This document shows, one piece after another, positions 17,806 through 26,059 of a stretch of 64,000 bases of DNA (positions within the stretch are counted from its first letter, which is position 1; each line of letters begins with the position of its first letter). Where the stretch lies: contig DASTBU010000126.1 of NCBI GenBank assembly GCA_035711845.1, forward strand, positions 11,979 through 75,978, given 5' to 3'. Under the pieces are notes generated by a model. The model was not told the origin of the DNA, made no database searches, and saw nothing but the letters and a program-made list of their open reading frames with translations. The stretch is from DASTBU01 sp035711845. Its GTDB lineage: Bacteria > Acidobacteriota > Vicinamibacteria > Vicinamibacterales > 2-12-FULL-66-21. Both the position numbers and the translations under genes were made by a program.

Positions 17806-19479
17806 TCATCGCGATCCCTTCGAGGTCTCGGTTGGAGCGCCGATCGCTTCGTTCAGCACGCGTCCGTCGGTCTTCGCGATGCGGACACCAGCCACGGCTG
17901 CCAGCGTGGGCACGATGTCGGCAGGCGTGGCCTCGGCCTCGTACTCACCCGGCTTCACCGAGGCGCCGAAGATGATCACCGGCACGCGCTGATCGTAGTC
18001 ATGCTGGGTTCCGTGCGTCGTCACGCTCGCGGCGAGCAGCCAATCTTCCTTGGGGACGATGATCAGGTCGCCGCTGCGGTCCTTGTGGAAGCTCAGCGCC
18101 GCCGCGCGCCGAAGCCGGTCCGACGATGAGCGCGCGTTGTCGCCCTCGAGATCTTCTGCTCGGAAGACCCGCTCGATGGCGGGCAGGCCGGCCAGCGCAT
18201 TCATCGCCGCGGCCCTGAGCCTGCCGTCCCTGTCCAGGCGTTCATCGGCCGCCGCGCTCAGATAGATGTCGGTGTACGCCACCGCGAGCACGTGATCGCC
18301 GCGGCCGAGTGCCGGCACGAGCACCTTCATCAGCGCGTCCGCTGCCTGTTGTCCGGACTGCCGGCCGCCACGACCGGTCTGATCGGGTATGTCGGCCACG
18401 CCGTGATCCGAGCTGAAGCCGACGACGTAGTTGCCGGCACCAACGGTCTTGTCGAGGTGATCCAGCAGGTGCCCTATCGTGCGATCCAGGCGAATGAGGA
18501 GGTCCTGGACCTCGTGGCTTCGCGGGCCGAACGCGTGGCCGACCACATCCAGCGCGGAAAAGCTCACCCCGAGGAAGTCGGTCGTTTCTCCGCGTCCCAG
18601 GTTCAGTGCATCGACGGCTGCCATCGCCATCCGCGCCAGGTACTCGTCGGAAAATGGCGAGCGCTGCCATCGCGAGTAGAACACGCGGTCCGGCTGCGCG
18701 CCGGGCGTCCCGAGCGGGTGCGGGAACACGCTCGCCCAGCCCGAGGGCCTGCCTTCGCCTTTGCCTGCATCCTCGTACCGGTAGGCCGAAGGGTCGAGCG
18801 CGCGCTCCCAGACCTTGTCGTAATCCGCCGTGACCGGGTTGGCGTCGATGAACTGCTTGAGAAAAGGGACCGGCTCGCGCGCGAAGGCGGTCGAGGTCGA
18901 CCAGCCCCCGCGCTCGTCGAACCACGTCACCGCGTCGCCCTTGTGCCCGAAGATCGGGATTGCCGACCGCGGTTTCAGCGAGAGTGCGACCGAGCGTCCG
19001 CCGCGCTCGTGAATCTGCTCGCCGATGGCGGGCCGGAGCAGCTGCCGCGCGCTGTCTCCTGTCGCCGCGGGCGCCAACCCGCTGTAGCTGATGTCCTTTG
19101 CGGAGGGATCGTCGGTGCAGTACGTCGAAGTACCCGAAGCGTGGTCGAGCCAGCTGTTCAGAATCATCCCGTGCTGGTACGGGAACGTGCCGGTGCCGAT
19201 CGTCGAGTGGCCCGCGCAAGTGACCGTGTTCAGGTACGGGTAGGCGCCCTTCTTGAACCAGGCGCCCTCGCTCATCACGCGCCGCAATCCCGCCGTGAAC
19301 GAGCCACCATACTCGGTCAGGTAGTCCACGCGTAGCTGATCGACGAGCAGCAGGACCACGAGCTTCGGGTGGGAGGGCGACTGAGCGGTAGAGGCCTGAC
19401 CTCGCGCGGGGAGCTTCGGCGCGAGAACGAACAGGCATCCCGACAGCGCAACGACGTACGCGAACTTTTGTCTCACCAT
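17806..19479 (-). CDS. PafA-like alkaline phosphatase / type I phosphodiesterase-nucleotide pyrophosphatase superfamily protein
   Basis: 557 aa with an N-terminal signal peptide (MVRQKFAYVVALSGCLFVLAPKLPARG), so periplasmic or secreted. The metal-binding LLLVDQLRVDYL (Asp-47) and the nucleophile region NTVTCAGHSTIGTG are typical of the PafA branch, in which a threonine (probably Thr-87) rather than serine is phosphorylated. Later metal ligands are in SSDHGVADIP and near GTQHDYDQRVPVI. PafA-type enzymes are broad phosphate monoesterases; some relatives prefer diesters, and the sequence alone does not decide. The last codons overlap no other gene. Confidence 0.85.
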   Translation of the reverse strand: MVRQKFAYVVALSGCLFVLAPKLPARGQASTAQSPSHPKLVVLLLVDQLRVDYLTEYGGSFTAGLRRVMSEGAWFKKGAYPYLNTVTCAGHSTIGTGTFPYQHGMILNSWLDHASGTSTYCTDDPSAKDISYSGLAPAATGDSARQLLRPAIGEQIHERGGRSVALSLKPRSAIPIFGHKGDAVTWFDERGGWSTSTAFAREPVPFLKQFIDANPVTADYDKVWERALDPSAYRYEDAGKGEGRPSGWASVFPHPLGTPGAQPDRVFYSRWQRSPFSDEYLARMAMAAVDALNLGRGETTDFLGVSFSALDVVGHAFGPRSHEVQDLLIRLDRTIGHLLDHLDKTVGAGNYVVGFSSDHGVADIPDQTGRGGRQSGQQAADALMKVLVPALGRGDHVLAVAYTDIYLSAAADERLDRDGRLRAAAMNALAGLPAIERVFRAEDLEGDNARSSSDRLRRAAALSFHKDRSGDLIIVPKEDWLLAASVTTHGTQHDYDQRVPVIIFGASVKPGEYEAEATPADIVPTLAAVAGVRIAKTDGRVLNEAIGAPTETSKGSR

Positions 19480-19484
19480 TGTTC

Positions 19485-19934
19485 TCAGCGTTTCAGGATC
19501 GGAAGGTAGCAGAGGGCCCCGATGTACACGTCATAGATCGCGCAGCCCACGAGATACCAGCGCGGCGCAATTCCGGGAAGCGCGCCGGGCCGGTGCGCCA
19601 CGTCGAGCACCGCGTGCGCCGCGAAGGCGAGCGCGAGGACCGTCAGCGCCTGGCGGGGATCCCGCACGAGCGTGCTCGCGGCGACGACCAGAAATCCTAC
19701 CGCGAGCGCGACATCCATTCCGACCCCGACTTGCTCCTCGTGCGACACGGCGAAGCCGATGTAGGCCCCCGCGATGAGCGTGAGCAACAACGCGGCGAAC
19801 TGCGCGAGCCGGAGCTCCGCAACCAGGCGGTCCGGGGATGTCGGCGGCACCATCGAGGAACGAACCGCGTACCACGTGAAGCCTGCAGCGAGGCCGAGGA
19901 AGGCGACCGCGACGGTTCGCAGCCCTTCGGTCAC
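19485..19934 (-). CDS. Small integral membrane protein, function unknown
   Basis: 149 aa from GTG 19934 (a longer version from ATG 20036 would add 34 unconserved-looking residues). Four to five hydrophobic segments are visible. The C-terminal part HAVLDVAHRPGALPGIAPRWYLVGCAIYDVYIGALCYL carries His/Asp and resembles DUF6010-type membrane proteins; this is a recollection of pattern, not a search. It lies 6 nt upstream of the PafA-like phosphatase and is probably co-transcribed. A minus-strand TATACT near 20005 could be its -10. Confidence 0.6.
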   Translation of the reverse strand: MTEGLRTVAVAFLGLAAGFTWYAVRSSMVPPTSPDRLVAELRLAQFAALLLTLIAGAYIGFAVSHEEQVGVGMDVALAVGFLVVAASTLVRDPRQALTVLALAFAAHAVLDVAHRPGALPGIAPRWYLVGCAIYDVYIGALCYLPILKR

Positions 19935-20190
19935 CGATCCGCCCGCGCGCAGTGGTTCGAGTGCATACGTGTGAGGACGGCGGCCAGCCGCCGTCCCCAC
20001 GAAGTATAGCCTGCAAGGCCCGGGCTGCAGAGCCACTGGAGCGGATCCATTCCGAACGCCGCCGTGTCAGACCCATCCTTCGCCTGAACGCGTGCAGGGA
20101 TTCCGGTGTCGCTCCGCACTCCTCGAGAATCGCTGCGAGATCCTCGTTTTCCATCTCCCAGTCGATCGCGAAGGCGACAAACGTCTCCAT

Positions 20191-20469
20191 GGTGTTCAGC
20201 TGCGGAGCTGGTCCAGAGTTTCCAACTATTGGGTTGACGACCGAACCGATGACGGGGCAGAACCGAAGAAGTATAATCCCGCGCGACTATGCGGGTCGCT
20301 GCCGGCGACCGCCTCGGCCCCTATGTTGACCGACTCGCCGCTGGACGCGGGGCCATGAGGCCGAGGGGACCTGCCGAAGCACTGCGAAGGCTGGAGCGCG
20401 TTCGATGGAGCCCTGAGGTTGCTGATCCTGCCAACAGACTCGTTTTGAGCTCACGAGACACCGACTCGC
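20191..20469. promoter_or_regulatory. Upstream region of the nucleoside-salvage operon
   Basis: A strong -10-like TATAAT lies at 20272-20277; TTGACG at 20234-20239 is too far (32 bp) to be its -35. Transcripts from here would carry a leader of roughly 185 nt before the phosphorylase start. The leader contains a small open frame starting at ATG 20289 that looks like the remnant of a kinase gene (separate entry). No riboswitch I recognise. Confidence 0.5.
20289..20420 (+). pseudogene. Possible remnant of the 5' end of a Ser/Thr protein kinase gene
   Basis: The frame from ATG 20289 begins MRVAAGDRLGPYV. AxGxRLGPYEI is the usual opening of acidobacterial Ser/Thr kinases, just before the glycine-rich loop. 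One base later in phase, the DNA reads SPLDAGP and then, shifted again, MRPR, where an intact kinase would have a PLGAGGMGEV-like loop. This suggests a decayed kinase start with two frameshifts. It also carries its own TATAAT 11 nt upstream. The match is short, so chance cannot be excluded; the frame runs to 20483, overlapping the phosphorylase start. Confidence 0.3.
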
Positions 20470-21771
20470 ATGCGTGCCGTTGACCTGATACGACACAAAC
20501 GAGATGGCGGCATGCTCGGCGACGCCTCGGTGGAGTTTTTCGTGAGGGGCGTCACCGCCGGCACCCTGCCGGACTATCAGGCTGCGGCCATGCTCATGGC
20601 CATCTTCTTCAAAGGCATGACGGCGGAGGAAACAGCCTCGCTCACCAACGCCATGGTCCGCTCCGGTGTCCAGGTGACGTACCCGGACCTGCCGGGGATT
20701 CCCGTCGACAAGCACAGTACTGGAGGCGTCGGCGACAAGACGTCGATCGTGCTGGCGCCGCTCGCCGCAGCGTGTGGCGCCTATGTGCCGATGATGTCGG
20801 GCCGTGGGCTCGGACACACCGGCGGCACGCTCGACAAGCTCGAATCCATTCCGGGGTTCCGTACGGCGCTCTCGCTCGACGAGCTCCGGCGGGCGGTCCG
20901 CGCCGTGGGCTGTGCGTTGATCGGGCAGACGACGGAGATCGCACCGGCTGACCGGAAGCTGTATGCGTTGCGGGACGTCACCGGCACGGTCGAGAGCGTC
21001 CCGCTGATTTGCGCGTCGATCATGAGCAAGAAGATCGCCGAGGGCATTGGCGGCCTGGTGCTCGACGTCAAGACCGGCGGCGGCGCCTTCATGAAGACGC
21101 TCGACGCGTCGCGGCACCTGGCCAGGACGCTCGTCGCGACCGGGCGCGCGGCCGGTGTGCCGACCGAGGCGCTCATCACCGCGATGGATGCGCCGCTCGG
21201 CAGGGCCATCGGCCACTCGAACGAGATCGTCGAGTGCATCGAGACGCTGAAAGGCCGCGGGCCGGCCGACGTTGAAGCGCTGTCGGTGCAGCTCGCGGCG
21301 CGCATGCTCGTCCTGGCCGGCGTCGCCAGCGATCTGCCGGCGGCTGACTCGCGTGTGCGCTCCGCGCTCCAGTCGGGTGCCGGGCTTCAGAAGCTTGCCG
21401 AGATCATCGAGAATCAGGGCGGCGATCCGCGGGTCACCGAGGATTACGCGCTGCTCCCCTCGGCGCCCGACGAGCAGGTGGTGCCCGCGTCCGTCGCCGG
21501 CTTCGTCAATGCCATCGAGGCGGAACCCCTCGGCCGTGCGGCGGTGGCCCTCGGGGCCGGGCGCGCACGCCTGGAGGATCGGGTCGATCATGGCGTCGGG
21601 ATCTCGGTGATGGCGCAGGTTGGCGCCGAAGTGCAGGCAGGGGAGCCTGTCCTCGTGCTGCGTCATCGCGGCGGGCGCGGATTGAATGAGGCCCTGCCCA
21701 TCGTTCGGCAGGCTGTGCGGATCGGCGGCACACCACCTTCGCCAACTCCGCTGGTTCTGGAGGTCGTCTAG
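20470..21771 (+). CDS. deoA: Thymidine / pyrimidine-nucleoside phosphorylase
   Basis: Cleaves thymidine, deoxyuridine or uridine with phosphate to the free base and (deoxy)ribose 1-phosphate. 433 aa, the length of DeoA/Pdp. The family signature with the phosphate-binding KHSTGGVGDK spans residues 81-90; other conserved stretches are MSGRGLGHTGGTLDKLE, SIMSKKIAEG and KTGGGAFM. Bacterial Pdp and DeoA cannot be separated by eye. It is first gene of a salvage operon with nupC-like transporter, PNP, Cdd and MtnA. The ATG start has no obvious Shine-Dalgarno. Confidence 0.93.
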   Translation: MRAVDLIRHKRDGGMLGDASVEFFVRGVTAGTLPDYQAAAMLMAIFFKGMTAEETASLTNAMVRSGVQVTYPDLPGIPVDKHSTGGVGDKTSIVLAPLAAACGAYVPMMSGRGLGHTGGTLDKLESIPGFRTALSLDELRRAVRAVGCALIGQTTEIAPADRKLYALRDVTGTVESVPLICASIMSKKIAEGIGGLVLDVKTGGGAFMKTLDASRHLARTLVATGRAAGVPTEALITAMDAPLGRAIGHSNEIVECIETLKGRGPADVEALSVQLAARMLVLAGVASDLPAADSRVRSALQSGAGLQKLAEIIENQGGDPRVTEDYALLPSAPDEQVVPASVAGFVNAIEAEPLGRAAVALGAGRARLEDRVDHGVGISVMAQVGAEVQAGEPVLVLRHRGGRGLNEALPIVRQAVRIGGTPPSPTPLVLEVV

Positions 21772-21780
21772 GTCGCATTC

Positions 21781-21875
21781 TTTGATAACGCCCCGCTGAC
21801 GCGGGGACGGTCTTGACCCGACGAACTTGACTCAATAGCGCAAGTTCTGAGGGGTCAAGGCCTCTAGCCGAGAGG
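21781..21875 (+). repeat. Three consecutive hairpins between deoA and the nucleoside transporter
   Basis: Hairpin 1 is CCCCGC-TGAC-GCGGGG at 21791-21806. Hairpin 2 is composite: CTTGACCC (21812-21819) pairs with GGGTCAAG (21852-21859), and inside it GAACTTG (21823-21829) pairs with CAAGTTC (21841-21847). Hairpin 3 is CCTCT-AGCCG-AGAGG at 21861-21875, 10 nt before the next ATG. The GGGGTCAAG-type arm resembles REP-like palindromes. The structures may stabilise or attenuate the polycistronic mRNA. Confidence 0.6.
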
Positions 21876-21885
21876 TTGCCGACTG

Positions 21886-23247
21886 ATGGCCGATCCGTCA
21901 CCATCGACTTCCGTGCCTGCGCGCTCCGACCGCAGGCTCCGGGCCGTAGTGGGCATTCTGGCGCTCGCGCTGGCCATCGGCGCGGTCGTGATGCAAGGCA
22001 CGATCAATCCGCGCGTGCAGGCCTTGGCCGGCATCATCTGCTTCATCGCCATCGTCGCGACGTTCTCCTCGAACCTGCGCGCGGTGAACTGGCGCACCGT
22101 GGGCTGGGGCATCGGCCTGCAGGTGGCGCTGGCCCTGCTGATTCTGAAGCTCGAGATCGGCGGCGTGCGGCCAGGGTACGCGTTCTTCAGCAAGGTCGCC
22201 GATATCGTGAAGCAGTTCCTGGAGTTCACGAACAGGGGATCGGAGCTCGTCTTCGGCCCACTGGCCAATCAGGGCGCCATGGACAAGGTGTTCGGGGCGG
22301 GGCAGGGCTTCGTCTTCGCGTTCGTCGCGCTGCCCACGATCATCTTCGTGTCGTCGTTCTTCACCGTCCTGTATTACTTCGGCATCCTGCAGTTCATCGT
22401 GCGGCTTTTCGCCCGCGCCATGATGTTCGCCATGCGAACGAGCGGCGCGGAAACACTCTCCGCGGCCGCCAACGTGTTCATGGGGCAGACCGAGGCGCCC
22501 ATCATCGTCAAGCCCTACATCCCTTCGATGACGCGTTCCGAGCTCCTGGCGTTGATGGTCGGGGGCATGGCGACCGTTTCCGGCGGCGTCATGGCGGTCT
22601 ACATCACGCTCGGCGCCGACCCGATTGCGATCCTCACGACGAGCGTGATGGCCGCACCCTGCGGGCTGTATCTTTCGAAGATTCTGTATCCCGAGATCGA
22701 AGAGCCCGTGACACGTGGCGAGGTGAAGGTGAGAGTGGAGCGGCACCACACCAACGTCATCGACGCGGCGGCCGCCGGCGCCTCCGACGGGACGACGCTG
22801 GCGATCAACGTCGCTGCGATGTTGATCGCGTTCATGGCGTTCCTGGCGTTGTTCGACTACCTGCTGGCGGCCGTGAATCCCCAGTTGTCGCTTGCGCGCG
22901 TCTTCGCGGCGATCTTCGCACCCTTAGCGGTCCTGATGGGCGTGCCCGCGCAGGATGTCCCGGCGATTGGCGATCTGCTGGGTACGAAGCTGGTCGCCAA
23001 CGAGTTCGTGGCGTATATCAAGCTGACCGGAGAATACAGGGGCGTGATCAGCGACCGGTCGTACACGCTGGCGACCTATGCGTTGACCGGCTTCGCGAAT
23101 TTCGCGTCGATCGGAATTCAGCTTGGCGGCATCGGCGCCATGGCTCCGTCGAGGAGAGGCGACCTCGCCAGCCTCGGCTCCCGCGCACTGCTGGCGGGGT
23201 TCATCGCCACGTTGATCAACGCGTCGATTGCAGCGGTGTTGCTGTGA
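21886..23247 (+). CDS. nupC: Concentrative nucleoside transporter (CNT/NupC family)
   Basis: Inner-membrane symporter importing nucleosides with H+ or Na+. 453 aa, about ten hydrophobic segments. Signature stretches of the CNT core are present: the gate region with VFGAGQGFVFAFVALPTIIFVSSFFTVLYYFGILQ, SGAETLSAAANVFMGQTEAPIIVKPYI, MTRSELLALMVGGMATVSGGVMAVYI, and C-terminal ATYALTGFANFASIGIQLGGIGAMAP. The uptake role fits the flanking phosphorylases. The symbol is by family. Confidence 0.93.
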   Translation: MADPSPSTSVPARSDRRLRAVVGILALALAIGAVVMQGTINPRVQALAGIICFIAIVATFSSNLRAVNWRTVGWGIGLQVALALLILKLEIGGVRPGYAFFSKVADIVKQFLEFTNRGSELVFGPLANQGAMDKVFGAGQGFVFAFVALPTIIFVSSFFTVLYYFGILQFIVRLFARAMMFAMRTSGAETLSAAANVFMGQTEAPIIVKPYIPSMTRSELLALMVGGMATVSGGVMAVYITLGADPIAILTTSVMAAPCGLYLSKILYPEIEEPVTRGEVKVRVERHHTNVIDAAAAGASDGTTLAINVAAMLIAFMAFLALFDYLLAAVNPQLSLARVFAAIFAPLAVLMGVPAQDVPAIGDLLGTKLVANEFVAYIKLTGEYRGVISDRSYTLATYALTGFANFASIGIQLGGIGAMAPSRRGDLASLGSRALLAGFIATLINASIAAVLL

Positions 23248-23366
23248 TTGCGGTTTTGGGAGCGGCGCCCTCCCTGTGCGGAGACGAATGAGCCGGCCGT
23301 GTCGCGTCCGGCGCGCGTCGCCAGTGCGATTCCGCGACTCCGAGTTCCTGAGATTTCGAACGTCGT

Positions 23367-24194
23367 ATGAACCCTGATCGCTACTTTGAAACGGTGAACG
23401 AAACCGCGGCGTGGTTGCGAGAGCGCGGGGCTGGGACGCCCGATGTCGCGATCGTTCTCGGCTCGGGCCTGGGCGACTTTGCCGATGCGCTGCAGGAGGG
23501 CCGGACAACGCCCTACGGCGACATCCCCCACTGGCCGGCGACGAGCGTAGTCGGGCACGCTGGGCGCCTGGCGCTTGGCAGTCTCGCCGGCCGGAGGGTT
23601 GCAACGCTCAGCGGCCGTGTGCACTTCTACGAGGGGCACGCGATGTCCACCGTGACCTTTGCGACGCGCGTCCTGGGGACGCTCGGGGTTCGCACCCTGA
23701 TCCTCACCAATGCCGCCGGCGGCATCAACGTCGCGTTCGAGCCGGGGACGCTGATGCTCATCGAGGATCACATCAATCTGCTCGGGACCAACCCGCTCAT
23801 CGGTCCCAACGACGAGCGCTTCGGCCCGAGGTTCCCCGACATGTCGGAGGTGTATTCGACGCGCCTCCGCACGCTCGCGGCCGAGGCCGCCGCATCGCAG
23901 GGGCTGTCCCTCGCGCGAGGTATCTACGTCGCGGTTCACGGCCCGAGCTACGAGACGCCCGCCGAGATTCGATACCTGCGCACGATCGGCGCCGACGCTG
24001 TCGGGATGTCCACGGTGCCCGAGGCGCTGGTCGCGCGGCACATGGGAATCGAGGTTCTCGGAATCTCGTGCATCACGAATGCCGCCGCCGGGGTGCTGCC
24101 GAAGCCGCTCGTCCACGACGAGGTGATGGAAGTCGCCAAACGCGTGCGGACCCGCTTCTCGAAACTGCTGGAGGGGGTGGTGGAAAGGCTCTGA
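23367..24194 (+). CDS. punA: Purine-nucleoside phosphorylase, trimeric class I
   Basis: Phosphorolysis of purine (deoxy)nucleosides to base and (deoxy)ribose 1-phosphate. 275 aa, matching the trimeric PNP/MTAP family rather than the hexameric DeoD. Conserved: VLGSGLGDF (phosphate site), SGRVHFYEGH, the central NAAGGIN, HGPSYETPAEI with the base-contacting Glu, and MSTVPEA with Met. The last is typical of PNP rather than the MTAP variant. It sits 120 bp after the transporter. No strong Shine-Dalgarno. Confidence 0.93.
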   Translation: MNPDRYFETVNETAAWLRERGAGTPDVAIVLGSGLGDFADALQEGRTTPYGDIPHWPATSVVGHAGRLALGSLAGRRVATLSGRVHFYEGHAMSTVTFATRVLGTLGVRTLILTNAAGGINVAFEPGTLMLIEDHINLLGTNPLIGPNDERFGPRFPDMSEVYSTRLRTLAAEAAASQGLSLARGIYVAVHGPSYETPAEIRYLRTIGADAVGMSTVPEALVARHMGIEVLGISCITNAAAGVLPKPLVHDEVMEVAKRVRTRFSKLLEGVVERL

Positions 24195-24278
24195 CAATGC
24201 AGACTGCCGATTGCGGATTGGAGATTGGGGAATTGGAGATTGAGGATTGGCAATTGGGGAATGAGCGCGGGCAATGAG
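24195..24278. repeat. Heptamer array, word GATTGGA/GGATTGC
   Basis: About 80 bp of 7-mer-spaced GATTG words (GATTGCG, GATTGGA, GATTGGG, then GAATTGG, AGATTGA, GGATTGG, CAATTGG) between punA and cdd, one orientation only. It ends at the ATG chosen for cdd (24274). The same word family occurs at 40878-41070 and 50543-50735. Confidence 0.75.
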
Positions 24279-24888
24279 CGGCTCTGACAAGCGTGGAGGC
24301 AGGTGGCCCGGCGTCGAGCGACGCTCGGGTCAGCGCCGCGATAGGGATCGGCGGAGAAGTGTTCCGGTGCACGGCGAAACCGACGTCCGCTACAACCCGG
24401 CCGAACGCCGCAAACAGGCCAGGCGATCCGGCGCAGAGAGGCGCGACGAAGAGGGGTGGCAGAGCGTGCCGCTCGACCCCGTGCCCGCGATGGCGATCGG
24501 GGGCGAGGGCGATCTGCTGGCCGCCGCGGTCGATGCGCGCACGCGGGCACACGCGAGATACTCCCGCTTCAAGGTGGGGGCAGCGCTCGAAACCGTTGAC
24601 CGCGTCATCGTGACGGGCTGCAACATCGAGAACGCGACCTACGGCCTCACGGTATGCGCCGAACGGGTTGCGCTGCTGAAGGCGCTCTCGGAGGGCCACG
24701 AGATCTTCACGCGGATCGTCGTGGTTGCCGACACCGAGAGCCCGACGCCGCCGTGCGGCGCATGCCGACAACTGCTCTGGGAATACTGCGGGGACATCGA
24801 CGTGATTCTCGCCAACCCAGGAGGCGTGACCGAGCGCTACCGCCTGGCGGCTCTCCTGCCCCTGCCGTTCGACAGGAGATTCTTGTGA
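24274..24888 (+). CDS. cdd: Cytidine deaminase with Arg-rich N-terminal extension
   Basis: Zinc enzyme deaminating cytidine/deoxycytidine to uridine. The catalytic domain is about residues 73-204, the size of the homotetrameric Cdd, with Zn ligands Cys-128, Cys-161, Cys-164 and catalytic Glu-130 (motifs CAER and PCGACRQ) and the substrate motif CNIENATYG. It is preceded by about 72 residues rich in Arg (WPGVERRSGQRRDRDRRR, ERRKQARRSGAERRDEE), not part of the family. An internal ATG at 24490 would give a standard-length enzyme. The third-codon-position GC bias of the extension looks coding, so the long form is kept. Confidence 0.85.
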   Translation: MSGSDKRGGRWPGVERRSGQRRDRDRRRSVPVHGETDVRYNPAERRKQARRSGAERRDEEGWQSVPLDPVPAMAIGGEGDLLAAAVDARTRAHARYSRFKVGAALETVDRVIVTGCNIENATYGLTVCAERVALLKALSEGHEIFTRIVVVADTESPTPPCGACRQLLWEYCGDIDVILANPGGVTERYRLAALLPLPFDRRFL

Positions 24889-24891
24889 ATC

Positions 24892-24996
24892 AGCTACCAG
24901 CTGCCAGCTACCAGCTATCAGCTACCAGCTATGAGCTACCAGCTGAGAGCTGAAAGCTGCAAGCTGTGAGCTGTAAGCTGTGAGCTGGTAGCTGCA
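24892..24996. repeat. Fifteen-unit heptamer array AGCTNNN with inverted ends
   Basis: Exactly fifteen consecutive 7-bp units, each beginning with AGCT and varying in the last three bases (ACC, GCC, ACC, ATC, ACC, ATG, ACC, GAG, GAA, GCA, GTG, GTA, GTG, GGT, GCA). The left part (AGCTACC) and right part (GGTAGCT) are complementary, so a hairpin can form. It fills the gap between cdd and mtnA and directly abuts the presumed -10 of mtnA. Confidence 0.92.
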
Positions 24997-24997
24997 A

Positions 24998-25003
24998 TAG
25001 AAT
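24998..25003 (+). promoter_or_regulatory. -10 hexamer of mtnA, probable leaderless start
   Basis: TAGAAT ends 8 nt before ATG 25012, with no Shine-Dalgarno between, so transcription would begin at or within a base or two of the start codon. No TTGACA-like -35. A palindrome GAATACGTATTC overlaps it. Confidence 0.5.
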
Positions 25004-25011
25004 ACGTATTC

Positions 25012-26055
25012 ATGCTCCCGACAATCGACTGGCAAGGCGACGCGATCGTGATGGTGGACCAGCGCAAGCTGCCCGGACAGGAAATCTACGTCCGGTGCCG
25101 GTCGGCGCAGGAGGTGGCCAAGGCCATTCGAACCATGGTGATCCGTGGAGCGCCGGCGATCGGTGTGGCCGCGGCGATGGGGATCGCCTTGGGCGCCAGC
25201 AAGAGCACCGCGCGCGGAACGAAGCAGTTCGCGGTCGAGTTCCAGAAAACGTGCGACATGATGGCGGCCACGAGGCCGACCGCCGTCAATCTGTTCTGGG
25301 CGATCGATCGCATGAAACGGGTGTTCGCCGAAGGCGCCCAGGCGGGCGAGTCCCCCACCGAGCTCGCGGCGCGGCTGGAGCGCGAAGCGCGCCTGATCCA
25401 CGACGAAGACGTCGCGAGCTGCCGCGCCATGGGTGGGTTTGGCGCCGACGTCGTCCCCGACGGCGCACGCGTGCTGACACACTGCAACGCCGGCGCGCTG
25501 GCCACGGCCGGCTACGGTTCCGCGCTCGGCGTCATCCGTGCGGCTGTGGAACAGGGGAAGAAGATCGCGGTCTTTGCCGACGAGACGCGCCCGTTTCTCC
25601 AGGGGGCGCGGCTCACCGCCTGGGAACTGGTCCGCGACGGCATCAACACCACCGTCATCACGGAAAGCATGGCCGGTCCGCTGATGCGCGCGGGCGAAAT
25701 CGATCTCGTCGTGGTCGGCGCGGATCGCATCGCGGCCAACGGCGATACGGCAAACAAGATCGGCACCTACACCGTGGCCGTGCTCGCGCACGAGCACAAG
25801 ATTCCGTTCTACGTCGCCGCGCCGCTCTCCACGATCGACTTGACGACACCCGACGGCGATCACATCCCGATCGAAGAGCGCGATCGCCGCGAGATCACGC
25901 ACCTCGGCTCGTCGCAGCTGACGCCCGAGGGCGCGCACATCCGGAACCCGGCCTTCGACGTGACACCGCACCGCTACGTCGCCGGCATCATCACCGAGAA
26001 GGGCATCTTCCGGCCGCCGTTCGACGAGGCGCTCCGCCGGGCGTTCGAGGCCTGA
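25012..26055 (+). CDS. mtnA: S-methyl-5-thioribose-1-phosphate isomerase
   Basis: Converts 5-methylthioribose 1-phosphate to the ribulose form in the methionine salvage pathway; a fold relative of eIF2B subunits. 347 aa. The catalytic pair matches the Bacillus enzyme (Cys-160/Asp-240): Cys-158 in THCNAGALATAG and Asp-238 in VGADRIAANGD. RGAPAIGVAAA and NKIGTY are also conserved. Ribose 1,5-bisphosphate isomerase is a relative, but the length and context favour MtnA. It may share the nucleoside operon's fate, since PNP/MTAP-type reactions yield its substrate precursor, but it appears to have its own promoter. Confidence 0.93.
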   Translation: MLPTIDWQGDAIVMVDQRKLPGQEIYVRCRSAQEVAKAIRTMVIRGAPAIGVAAAMGIALGASKSTARGTKQFAVEFQKTCDMMAATRPTAVNLFWAIDRMKRVFAEGAQAGESPTELAARLEREARLIHDEDVASCRAMGGFGADVVPDGARVLTHCNAGALATAGYGSALGVIRAAVEQGKKIAVFADETRPFLQGARLTAWELVRDGINTTVITESMAGPLMRAGEIDLVVVGADRIAANGDTANKIGTYTVAVLAHEHKIPFYVAAPLSTIDLTTPDGDHIPIEERDRREITHLGSSQLTPEGAHIRNPAFDVTPHRYVAGIITEKGIFRPPFDEALRRAFEA

Positions 26056-26059
26056 ACTG

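Noticed and set aside
19950..20190. Minus-strand open frame from 20190 (METFVAFAIDWEMENEDLAAI...), about 60 residues with coding-like composition
   Set aside because: It continues without a natural stop into the antisense of another frame of the 19485 gene, overlaps that gene's probable promoter, and I recognise no family. It could be a small or decayed gene, but support is insufficient.
20234..20239. TTGACG as -35 partner of TATAAT at 20272
   Set aside because: The 32-bp spacing is far outside the 16-18 bp needed.
24892..24996. CRISPR array at the AGCTNNN repeat
   Set aside because: Units are 7 bp with no spacer; CRISPR repeats are 23-50 bp with unique spacers and no cas gene is near. The same holds for all other heptamer arrays.
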